DNA from: JACDAN01 sp050698015
Lineage (GTDB): Bacteria > Actinomycetota > Thermoleophilia > Gaiellales > Gaiellaceae
Assembly (NCBI GenBank): GCA_050698015.1
Contig: JBOHAU010000147.1
Span: forward strand, 1-12,281
Reading direction: 5' to 3'
DNA length: 12,281 nt
Part shown: positions 6,334 to 12,281 of the stretch, piece by piece
How positions within the stretch are numbered: position 1 is the first letter of the stretch
Layout of the letters: each line of letters starts with the position of its first letter
Made by a program: the position numbers and the translations under genes
The notes under the pieces: generated by a model
The model's database searches: none
Told to the model about the DNA's origin: nothing
What the model saw: the letters and a program-made list of their open reading frames with translations, nothing else

Positions 6334-7483
6334 CCGCAGCTGGTGGAATCGAGCGGCCGATGAGACCTCCAACCGCGATCAGGGTCAGGACGTAGGGCAG
6401 CGTCTCGAACAGAAGCGCCGCCTGCTCGCTGTACTCGGGCAGCGCGCGGGCGAGCGCACTCGAGAAACCGAAGAGCAATGCGGCTCCCATCGCTCCGAAA
6501 GGCTTCCACATTCCGAAGATCAGTGCGGCAAGCGCGATGAACCCGCGCCCGACGGTCATGTTCTCGCCGAAGGAGCCGACGAAGCCGATCGACAGGTAGG
6601 CGCCGCCGAGAGCGGCGAGCATCCCGGAGAGCGTGACCGCGGCGTAGCGGATTCGATAGACGTCGACGCCGACCGTCTCCGCCGCCCTGGGATGTTCGCC
6701 GGCCGCGCGGATTCGAAGCCCGATCGGGGTCCGGAAGATCACGATCCAGGATGCGACCACCGTCGCGAAGGCGAGCCAGATCATCAGGTTCAGCTCGCCG
6801 AGGATCGGGCCGAGGAAGTAGACGTCCTCGAGGAATCCGAGGTGCACGTCCGGGATCGTCGACAGCTCGGACGGGGTGCCCTCGTCCCCGTAGATCTTGA
6901 TGTAGAGGTAGCCCGTCAGGCCGAGGGCGAGGAAGTTGATCGCCGTTCCGCTGACGATCTGGTCGGCCCGCAGGTGGATCGAGAAGTAGGCGTGGACGAG
7001 GGCGAGGGCGCCGCCGGCTGCGATCGCGGTCGCGAGCCCGAGCGCCCAGTGGCCGAACTCGATCGAGCCCCAGATGCCGAAGAACGCGCCGACGAGCATC
7101 ATCCCCTCGAGGGCGATGTTCACGACTCCGCTGCGCTCGGAGAAGAGCCCTCCGATCGCGGCGAAGATCAGAGGCGTCGACCAGCGCAGCGTGGCGGCTG
7201 CGAGGCTGGACCACACGAAGACCGCCTCGTGGTGGCTCATGCTGCCCTTTGCCGCCGCCAGCCCGAGCACGATGCCGAGGATCCCGGCGACGATCGCGCC
7301 CCACCCCCACCTTCGCTCCCCCCGGGCCAGCGTCCAGATCCCCGCGGCGGCTCCGAGGACGCCGAGGGCGACGGGGATCACCGCGACGGCACCGGTCCGG
7401 GCGCGAAGGTCGTCCCCGAGCGGCGGCAGCATCAGCCACACGCCCGTCGCCGCGAGGCCGACACCTACGACTCCGACTCTCAC
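6308..7483 (-). CDS. ABC importer permease, B-type (YufQ/NupQ-like), second copy
   Basis: Membrane subunit of a BPD_transp_2-family importer, the type paired with Bmp/PnrA-like binding proteins for nucleosides. The 391-aa protein has the core signature SERSGVVNIALEGMML (115-130), LRADQIVSGTAINFLALGL (171-189), a cytoplasmic coupling region RTPIGLRIRAAGEHPRAAET (251-270), and the end block LPYVLTLIAVGGLIGRSIPP (362-381). The first roughly 85 residues form an extra hydrophobic module of three to four helices that usual YufQ-like permeases (about 300-320 aa) lack. It starts with GTG at 7483, overlapping the stop of the preceding A-type permease as GTGA. It is a paralogue of the gene at 8839-10068: by eye the stretch GEHPRAA to FSSA (about 82 residues) has only 15 differences. 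The gene ends with the same YEKQ as its paralogue. Confidence 0.93.
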   Translation of the reverse strand: MRVGVVGVGLAATGVWLMLPPLGDDLRARTGAVAVIPVALGVLGAAAGIWTLARGERRWGWGAIVAGILGIVLGLAAAKGSMSHHEAVFVWSSLAAATLRWSTPLIFAAIGGLFSERSGVVNIALEGMMLVGAFFGIWGSIEFGHWALGLATAIAAGGALALVHAYFSIHLRADQIVSGTAINFLALGLTGYLYIKIYGDEGTPSELSTIPDVHLGFLEDVYFLGPILGELNLMIWLAFATVVASWIVIFRTPIGLRIRAAGEHPRAAETVGVDVYRIRYAAVTLSGMLAALGGAYLSIGFVGSFGENMTVGRGFIALAALIFGMWKPFGAMGAALLFGFSSALARALPEYSEQAALLFETLPYVLTLIAVGGLIGRSIPPAAVGRNYEKQ

Positions 7484-8697
7484 CGGCGCAGCTTCCTTCG
7501 CGCCCGCCAGAGCGAGAGCACGAGCAGCTCTGCCCCGACGAAGAGGACGACGAGGCCCTGGATGATCAGGGTGAGGTTGCCGGCCAGCTCAGGGTCGAAG
7601 ACCTCCGGATCGAGGTTCCGGGTGCTCGTGCCGGTCAGGAGCGCGCCGAACAGGACGGCTGCGAAGAAGATCCCGAGCGCACGGTTCCGTCCGAGCAGCG
7701 CGACCGCGATGCCGGCGAAGCCGATGTCCGCGGCCTGGATGTCGAGCTGGCCGTACCGGTGCTGCCAGCCGAGGATGTCGATCGCGCCGGCGAGCCCGGC
7801 AAACGCACCGGAGATCGCCATCGCCAGGAAGTAGTTGCGGCCGACGCTGATTCCGCCGTACCGCGCCGCCTCGGGGTTCGAGCCGACGGCGCGGACGCCG
7901 TAGCCGAGCGTCGTCCGGTCGATGATCAACCAGTAGGCGACGAGGGCGCCGAGCGCGATCAGGAAGCCGGTGTGGAGCCCCTGGACGTCACCCCAGAGGA
8001 CGTGCAGCTTGGCGGAGTCCTGAACGTCGTTCGAGATCGGCACTGACGCCTGCGTGTCGCTCTGGAGCGGGCCGCCGATCGAGAACAGGTAGCTCCCGAC
8101 CCAGTACGCGATCCAGTTGAGCATGATCGTCGTGATCACCTCGTGCGCCCCGACGGTCGCCCGCATCAGGCCGGCGATTCCCGCCCAGATCGAGGCGGCG
8201 AGCACCGCGCAGAGGAGGACGAGCGGAACGTGGATGCCTCGGGGAAGGCCCGTCAGCTCGGCGCCGATCGCGACGGCGACGATCGCGCCGACCAGGTACT
8301 GGCCCTGGCCGCCGATGTTGAAGAGCCCGGCGCGGAAGGCGAAGGCCACGGCCAGGGCGGTCAGGATCAGCGAGGCGCTCAGGATCAGCGTCTGCTGCAG
8401 GTTGATCGCCGAGACCGCGACCGCGTCGGCTTCCGCCGGGTAGAGGTCGTGCGTCCCTCCGATCGTCCGGACGTCGACGAGCCAGTGGGCGAGCCACGGG
8501 AGGCCGGTCCCGTCGAGGATTCCGCGGTACACAGGGATCGGATTGCGCCCCGTCGCCAGCACGACGAGCCCGCCGATCAGGAAAGCGAAGAGCGTCGTGA
8601 CGACGGGCGTGACGACGCCTCCGGCCTGCTGGTAGAGCGCGAGCCGACCGGTCAGCGTCGTTGCTTTGTCGGAAGCGACGTTCTCAGGGCGACTCAC
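7480..8697 (-). CDS. ABC importer permease, A-type (YufP/NupP-like), second copy
   Basis: Membrane subunit (405 aa) of the same importer family. Visible landmarks: cytoplasmic N-terminus with a first helix at about 29-48; FRAGLFNIGGQGQYLVGAI (121-139); TVGAHEVITTIMLNWIAYWV (181-200); cytoplasmic coupling region RTTLGYGVRAVGSNPEAARY (261-280); FAGIAVALLGRNRALGIFF (327-345); GTSTRNLDPEVFDPELAGN (356-374). Compared with its paralogue at 10065-11288 it carries about ten extra residues in the outer loop after helix 1 (around 76-95, TIGGTHDLYPAEADAV), possibly altering contact with a binding protein. The start is GTG at 8697, without a strong Shine-Dalgarno, behind a 141-nt hairpin-rich spacer. Its stop overlaps the next permease start by 4 nt. 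Confidence 0.93.
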   Translation of the reverse strand: MSRPENVASDKATTLTGRLALYQQAGGVVTPVVTTLFAFLIGGLVVLATGRNPIPVYRGILDGTGLPWLAHWLVDVRTIGGTHDLYPAEADAVAVSAINLQQTLILSASLILTALAVAFAFRAGLFNIGGQGQYLVGAIVAVAIGAELTGLPRGIHVPLVLLCAVLAASIWAGIAGLMRATVGAHEVITTIMLNWIAYWVGSYLFSIGGPLQSDTQASVPISNDVQDSAKLHVLWGDVQGLHTGFLIALGALVAYWLIIDRTTLGYGVRAVGSNPEAARYGGISVGRNYFLAMAISGAFAGLAGAIDILGWQHRYGQLDIQAADIGFAGIAVALLGRNRALGIFFAAVLFGALLTGTSTRNLDPEVFDPELAGNLTLIIQGLVVLFVGAELLVLSLWRARRKLRR

Positions 8698-8838
8698 GCG
8701 GGCGATTCTCTCGGTTACCCGCCGCGGAGCGGGCTTTTCCGTATCGCTGAAAATCTCACGATTTTCAGCGGGGGCCTCCGGCGAGGGGCTTTTTCGCCCG
8801 CGTCAAGCCGAGCGCGCGAAACGCAGCGGCGGACCGGT
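8698..8838 (-). promoter_or_regulatory. Hairpin-rich spacer between the two permease pairs
   Basis: 141 nt without a gene, the only real gap in the importer operon. Hairpins in transcription order: GGGC/GCCC with a 6-nt A-rich loop (8786-8799); an 11-bp perfect stem with GTGA loop (8745-8770); CCCGC/GCGGG with 6-nt loop (8718-8733). The motif GAAAAGCCC occurs twice (inside GCGAAAAAGCCC at about 8786 and in GGAAAAGCCCGC at about 8735). None is followed by a T run on the minus strand, so an intrinsic terminator is not supported. A TTGACG at 8801-8806 resembles a -35 box but has no acceptable -10 at 16-18 bp, so I do not call a promoter. Likely roles are mRNA processing or stability separating the expression of the two pairs; this is inference. 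Confidence 0.5.
8745..8770 (-). other. 11-bp stem-loop with GNRA-type tetraloop
   Basis: On the transcribed strand the arms CGCTGAAAATC and GATTTTCAGCG are exact complements and enclose GTGA, which fits the GNRA tetraloop rule. It stands out as AT-rich inside a very GC-rich operon. It lies 48 nt before the start of the second A-type permease. Confidence 0.75.
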
Positions 8839-10068
8839 CTACTGTTTTTCGTAAGGGCGCCCGATAGCTGCCGGCGGGATCGAGCGCCCGATCAAGCCTG
8901 CCACGGCGATCAGGGTGAGCACGTACGGAAGCGTCTGGAAGAGGGTGCCGTAGGTCGCCCAGGCCTCGACGTTCTCGAGGCGCGGCGCGACGGCGCTGGC
9001 GAAGCCGAACAGGAGCGCGGCCCCGAGCGCGCCGAAGGGGCGCCACCGGCCGAAGATCAGCGCGGCGAGGGCGATGAAGCCCCGTCCGGCCGTCATGTTC
9101 TCCGTGAAGGAGTGGACGAAGCCGATCGAGAGATAGACGCCACCTAGGGCGGCCAGAGCGCCTGAGACGGTGACGGCCGCATATCGGGTGGCATAGACGG
9201 AGATGCCGACGGTGTCCGCGGCCCGAGGGTGCTCCCCCACCGAACGGATCCGGAGACCGATCGTCGTCCGGAAGATGACGACGTACGCGAGGACGACGGT
9301 GAGAAGTGCGAGCCAGATCATCAGGTTGAGCTGGCCGAACGCCCGGTCGAGGTAGTTGCCGAGCATCTCGGGCGGGATGCGGTCGAGGAAGTTGAGGTGA
9401 ACGTCCGGCACTGGCGGAACGTCGCCAGTGCCCTCGGTCCCGTAGAGGTCGATGTAGAGGTACCCGGTCAGACCGAGCGCCAGGAAGTTGATCGCCGTGC
9501 CGTTCACGATCTGGTCAGCGCGTAAGTGGATCGAGAAGAATGCGTGAACCAGGCCGAGCGCCGCGCCGGCAGCCATCCCGATCAGGATCCCCGCTACCCA
9601 GGAGTTGGTTCTGTCGGCGCCGTAGATCCCGAAGAAGGCGCCCATCAACATCATCCCCTCGAGGCCGATGTTGACGACGCCGCTCCGTTCCGAGAAGAGG
9701 CCGCCGATCGAGGCGAACACGAGCGGCGTCGCAAACCTCAGCGTCGCTGCGGTGAGCGCCGACCACGTGATCACCACCTCGAGGTTCCCGACCGCTGCGC
9801 GTGTGGCGAGAACACCGCCGAGCGTGCCGAGCAGCGCGATCATCACACCGCTCCAGCCGAGCCGGAGGTGGCCGTGCCGCCAGGACCAGAGCCCCGCCGC
9901 GGCGGCCGCGATGCCGAGCGCCAGTGGCACGGCCGCCGAACGCGTCGTCAGCGGCGGGAGCGCCACCCAGAAGGCGGCGAGGCCCAGGATGATCGAGGTG
10001 ATGCCGAGAGCCTTGCCGAGGTCCACGCGGACCCCGACCCGATCGACCACTCCCTCGGCGACGCTCAT
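8839..10068 (-). CDS. ABC importer permease, B-type (YufQ/NupQ-like), first copy
   Basis: The 409-aa BPD_transp_2-family permease has the same landmarks as its paralogue: SERSGVVNIGLEGMML (126-141), LRADQIVNGTAINFLALGL (182-200), coupling region RTTIGLRIRSVGEHPRAADT (267-286) and TLPYVLTLIAVAGLIGRSIP (379-398). It also has the extra N-terminal hydrophobic module (about 18-95) before the permease core, and a longer outer loop (about 226-245, FLDRIPPEMLGNYLDRAFGQ). The ATG at 10068 overlaps the stop of the preceding permease in ATGA, which fixes the start. The reading frame stays open far upstream to 11310, but that part is a shadow of the neighbouring permease. It ends before the 141-nt spacer. 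Confidence 0.94.
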   Translation of the reverse strand: MSVAEGVVDRVGVRVDLGKALGITSIILGLAAFWVALPPLTTRSAAVPLALGIAAAAAGLWSWRHGHLRLGWSGVMIALLGTLGGVLATRAAVGNLEVVITWSALTAATLRFATPLVFASIGGLFSERSGVVNIGLEGMMLMGAFFGIYGADRTNSWVAGILIGMAAGAALGLVHAFFSIHLRADQIVNGTAINFLALGLTGYLYIDLYGTEGTGDVPPVPDVHLNFLDRIPPEMLGNYLDRAFGQLNLMIWLALLTVVLAYVVIFRTTIGLRIRSVGEHPRAADTVGISVYATRYAAVTVSGALAALGGVYLSIGFVHSFTENMTAGRGFIALAALIFGRWRPFGALGAALLFGFASAVAPRLENVEAWATYGTLFQTLPYVLTLIAVAGLIGRSIPPAAIGRPYEKQ

Positions 10069-11288
10069 TCCTGAGCGAGGGGCCGCGGCAACTTGCGTCG
10101 TACCTTCCGCCGCAGCCCCCAGATGTAGAGGATCAGCAGGTCGGCCCCGACGAAGAGCACGACGAGCCCCTGGATGATCAACGTCAGGTTGCCGGCGAGC
10201 TCCGGTTCGAAGACGCTGGGATCGAGGTTGCGGGTGGACGTGCCGTTCAGCAGCGCGCCAAAGAGGAGAGCGCCGAAAAAGATCCCGATTGGCGTGTTGC
10301 GCCCGAGCAGGGCGACGGCGATGCCCATGAACGCGATCTGCGAGGAGATCTGGACGCTCGTGAGGTCGACCCGGAAGAGCCAACCGAGGATGTCCACGCT
10401 CCCCGCCAGCCCGGCGAAGGCGCCGGAGATCGCCATCGCCAGGAAGTAGTTCCGGCCGACGCCGATGCCGCCGTAGCGCGCCGCCTCGGGGTTGAAGCCC
10501 ACCGCCCGGACCTCGTAGCCGAGCGTGGTGCGGTTGAGCACGATCCAGAAGATGATCAGGGCGGAGATCGCCATGAAGAAGCCGATGTGGAGCCCCTGCT
10601 GCAGCGGCTCGCCCCAGAAGACGTCGAGCTTCGCGCCGGAGGACACCTCCTCGGTCACGGGAACGAAGACCTGGGACGGATCCTGGAGCGGGCCCTCGAA
10701 GCCAACCAAGTAACTGGCGATCCAGAGCGCGATCCAGTTGAGCATGATCGTCGCGATCACCTCGTGGACGCCCACGGTCGCCTTGAGGATCCCGGCGATG
10801 CCGCCCCAGACCGCTCCGGCCAGTGCCCCGGCGCCGGCCGCAAGGAGCACGTGCGGGACGTGCGGCAGGTCCGGCATCCAGATCCCGACCTGGACGCCAG
10901 CGATCATGCCGGCGATGTACTGGCCCTGGCCGCCGATGTTGAAGAGGCCGCAGCGGAACGCGAAGGCAACGGCGATCCCGACCAGGATTAGCGTCGTCGT
11001 CACGATCAGCGTCTGCTGAAGATCCTCGGCGGCCAGGTCGCGCTCGGTTCCCTGCACCCACGGGAAGAACCAGTTCAGCCCGGTGCCGTCGAAGATCGCC
11101 TTGTAGGTGCTGAGGGGGTTCTTGCCCGTCGTGACGAGGACGACCAGGCCGCCGATGAAGAACGCAAGGAGCGCGGTCAGCAGCGGCGTGATGATCCCGC
11201 CGGTCCGCTGGTAGAGCTCGAACCTCGCGGCGAGGCTCGGCGCGGTCTCGGGCGCTTCCGGAGGTGGCGGCGCCTGCGGCTCGGTCAC
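10065..11288 (-). CDS. ABC importer permease, A-type (YufP/NupP-like), first copy
   Basis: The 407-aa membrane subunit starts with a Pro/Glu-rich cytoplasmic tail (1-20), then the first helix (about 32-52). FRCGLFNIGGQGQYIAGMI (111-129), TVGVHEVIATIMLNWIALWI (171-190), the coupling region RTTLGYEVRAVGFNPEAARY (253-272), FMGIAVALLGRNTPIGIFF (320-338) and GTSTRNLDPSVFEPELAGN (349-367) identify the family and match the copy at 7480-8697. It starts with GTG at 11288, overlapping the ATPase stop as GTGA, and its own stop overlaps the next gene as ATGA. This makes it the partner most tightly coupled to the ATPase. Substrate is unknown; nucleosides are the best-documented cargo for this architecture. 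Confidence 0.94.
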   Translation of the reverse strand: MTEPQAPPPPEAPETAPSLAARFELYQRTGGIITPLLTALLAFFIGGLVVLVTTGKNPLSTYKAIFDGTGLNWFFPWVQGTERDLAAEDLQQTLIVTTTLILVGIAVAFAFRCGLFNIGGQGQYIAGMIAGVQVGIWMPDLPHVPHVLLAAGAGALAGAVWGGIAGILKATVGVHEVIATIMLNWIALWIASYLVGFEGPLQDPSQVFVPVTEEVSSGAKLDVFWGEPLQQGLHIGFFMAISALIIFWIVLNRTTLGYEVRAVGFNPEAARYGGIGVGRNYFLAMAISGAFAGLAGSVDILGWLFRVDLTSVQISSQIAFMGIAVALLGRNTPIGIFFGALLFGALLNGTSTRNLDPSVFEPELAGNLTLIIQGLVVLFVGADLLILYIWGLRRKVRRKLPRPLAQE

Positions 11289-12281
11289 GACGCTGCCGCT
11301 TGGCCGACAAGCCCTCCGGTCATCGCGACGCCGAGCTCCGCTTCCGTCACGTCGGGGCCGTACTCGGCCACGATCTGGCCCTCGTAGATCACGAGGATCC
11401 GGTCGGAGAGCGAGAGGATCTCCTCGAGCTCGAGCGAGATCAGGAGAACGGCGCGGCCCTCGTCGCGCTCTTCTATGAGTCGCCGGTGGACGAACTCGAT
11501 CGCTCCCACGTCCAGGCCACGCGTCGGCTGTGCGGCGATCAAGACGCGTGGATCACGTGCGACCTCCCGCGCGACGACGACCTTCTGCTGGTTGCCGCCG
11601 GAGAGCGCCGCCGCGCGGGTCCTTGGGCCGCCGCCCCGCACATCGAACTCCTGCAGCAGCCTGCGGGCGAACGCGATCATCCGTCCCGGCCGCAGCCAGC
11701 CGAGCTTCGCGAACGGCTCCTTCTCGAAGTCGTGCAGCGTGAGGTTCTCGGCGAGCGTGAAGTCGAGCACGAGGCCTCGACGGTGCCGATCTTCGGGGAT
11801 GTGCCCGAGCCCGGCGTCGTAGTGATCGTGGGCGCTCTCGGTGGTCACTTCCTTGTCGGCGATCAGCACCCGGCCGGCGTGGACCTTGCGGAGGCCGGTG
11901 AGGGCGTCGATCAGCTCGCTCTGCCCGTTGCCGTCGACCCCGGCGACGCCCACAATCTCGCCCGCGCGAACCTGGAACGAGACGCCCCGCACCGCCTCGA
12001 GCTCCCGATCGTCGAGGACCACCAAGTCCTCGACCTCAAGCAGGGGGGCATCCGGCTGCGCGGGGGTCTTCTCCACCCGGAGGAGGACCTCGCGGCCGAC
12101 CATCAGCCGCGCCAGCCCTTCCTGCGTCGCGCCTTCGCGCGGGACGGTCTCGATCTTCTTGCCGCGTCGGAGGACCGTGATCCGGTCGGCGATCTCCAGC
12201 ACCTCGCGGAGCTTGTGGCTGATGAAGATGATCGACATCCCCTCCCGCTGTAGCGTCTTGAGGATCCCGAAGAGCTCGTCG
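11285..12281 (-). CDS. ABC importer ATPase, double-domain (YufO/NupO, RbsA-like), partial at window edge
   Basis: The frame runs off the right edge, so the N-terminus and most of the first ATPase domain are missing; 331 codons are visible. Numbering from the first full codon at 12280: end of domain 1 with the switch histidine in IIFISHKLREV (H21), then domain 2 with the family-type P-loop GVAGVDGNGQSE (about 111-122), PEDRHRRGLV (163-172), signature LSGGNQQK (226-233) and AAQPTRGLDVGA (249-260). The second site has Gln instead of the catalytic Glu after the Walker B strand and no switch His (LLISLELEEI), which is usual for sugar/nucleoside double ATPases and leaves one competent site. The ATG at 12238 is internal, not a start. 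It powers the permeases encoded next and is the only ATPase seen for four permeases. Confidence 0.94.
   Translation of the reverse strand, partial: DELFGILKTLQREGMSIIFISHKLREVLEIADRITVLRRGKKIETVPREGATQEGLARLMVGREVLLRVEKTPAQPDAPLLEVEDLVVLDDRELEAVRGVSFQVRAGEIVGVAGVDGNGQSELIDALTGLRKVHAGRVLIADKEVTTESAHDHYDAGLGHIPEDRHRRGLVLDFTLAENLTLHDFEKEPFAKLGWLRPGRMIAFARRLLQEFDVRGGGPRTRAAALSGGNQQKVVVAREVARDPRVLIAAQPTRGLDVGAIEFVHRRLIEERDEGRAVLLISLELEEILSLSDRILVIYEGQIVAEYGPDVTEAELGVAMTGGLVGQAAAS

Larger units (their letters stand above)
6308..8697 (-). repeat. Second unit of a diverged tandem duplication (A+B permease pair)
   Basis: Counterpart of 8839-11288. The duplicated part covers only the two permease genes; no second ATPase or binding protein follows, and the unit is followed directly by the small membrane protein gene. 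Confidence 0.8.
8839..11288 (-). repeat. First unit of a diverged tandem duplication (A+B permease pair)
   Basis: This unit and 6308-8697 have the same gene order, the same 4-nt stop/start overlap and closely similar proteins over most of their length. The copies differ at many positions and in two outer loops, so this is an old duplication, not a recent or assembly duplicate. Confidence 0.8.

Noticed and set aside
6042..7439. 465-aa minus-strand frame overlapping the B-type permease
   Set aside because: Arg/Pro-rich shadow frame of the permease at 6308-7483 with no domain signal.
6197..7834. 545-aa plus-strand reading frame opposite the permeases
   Set aside because: Charged low-complexity translation typical of antisense frames in GC-rich DNA; it spans two well-supported permease genes and matches no family.
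8022..8036. LexA-like GAAC...GTTC site
   Set aside because: The half-sites are separated by three bases rather than four and lie inside a permease gene.
8718..8740. Intrinsic terminator CCCGC/GCGGG followed by CTTTT
   Set aside because: The T run follows the hairpin only on the plus strand, where no gene is seen; on the coding strand no T run follows.
8778..8806. Promoter with TTGACG as -35 in front of the second permease pair
   Set aside because: No acceptable -10 hexamer at 16-18 bp spacing.
8839..11310. Single 823-aa minus-strand reading frame
   Set aside because: Only its last 409 codons encode a permease. The first half is Arg/Pro/Gly-rich shadow of the A-type permease read in another frame; the true start is the ATG at 10068 with an ATGA overlap.

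Overview
The window is GC-rich with strongly GC-biased third codon positions. All eleven protein genes lie on the minus strand, so the transcription order runs from right to left. The set RodZ-like, cinA, thpR, recA, recX and RNase Y, together with a BMP/Bmp-type nucleoside ABC importer, fits a high-GC Gram-positive lineage. The RodZ-like sequence and an rny gene next to recA-recX point by inference to a deep-branching actinobacterium of Thermoleophilia type. This is pattern recognition, not a search result.

Right part (about 6308-12281): an ABC importer operon. It starts with the C-terminal two thirds of a double-domain ATPase that runs off the window edge. Two consecutive permease pairs follow, each an 'A' (YufP/NupP-like) and a 'B' (YufQ/NupQ-like) subunit. 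Genes within each block are linked by 4-nt ATGA or GTGA overlaps. The two pairs are clear paralogues (an old tandem duplication) separated by a 141-nt spacer full of hairpins, one of them an 11-bp stem with a GNRA-type tetraloop. Only one ATPase is seen, so it may serve two alternative channels. No substrate-binding lipoprotein lies in the window.

Middle part (about 3374-6333): a small three-helix membrane protein, a RodZ-like HTH/membrane protein, cinA, thpR and recA in a tightly packed run. cinA has no ATG, GTG or TTG start that would include its first beta strand. cinA and thpR overlap by GTGA. The recA ribosome-binding site lies inside the last codons of thpR.

Left part (1-2305): recX and rny. 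The 125-nt gap between recA and recX is not plain spacer. Its two ends form a 14-nt helix (12 Watson-Crick pairs, one G-U, one mismatch) that covers the recX Shine-Dalgarno sequence, and the interior holds three hairpins. This looks like a cis-acting RNA controlling RecX synthesis relative to RecA and is the most interesting object in the window. The 215-nt leader of rny also has several hairpins and a good Shine-Dalgarno site that fixes the rny start 28 codons inside the longest frame.

Functionally, the left and middle parts combine recombination and repair (RecA, RecX), RNA turnover (RNase Y), RNA/nucleotide enzymes (ThpR, CinA) and cell shape (RodZ-like). The right part is solute uptake.
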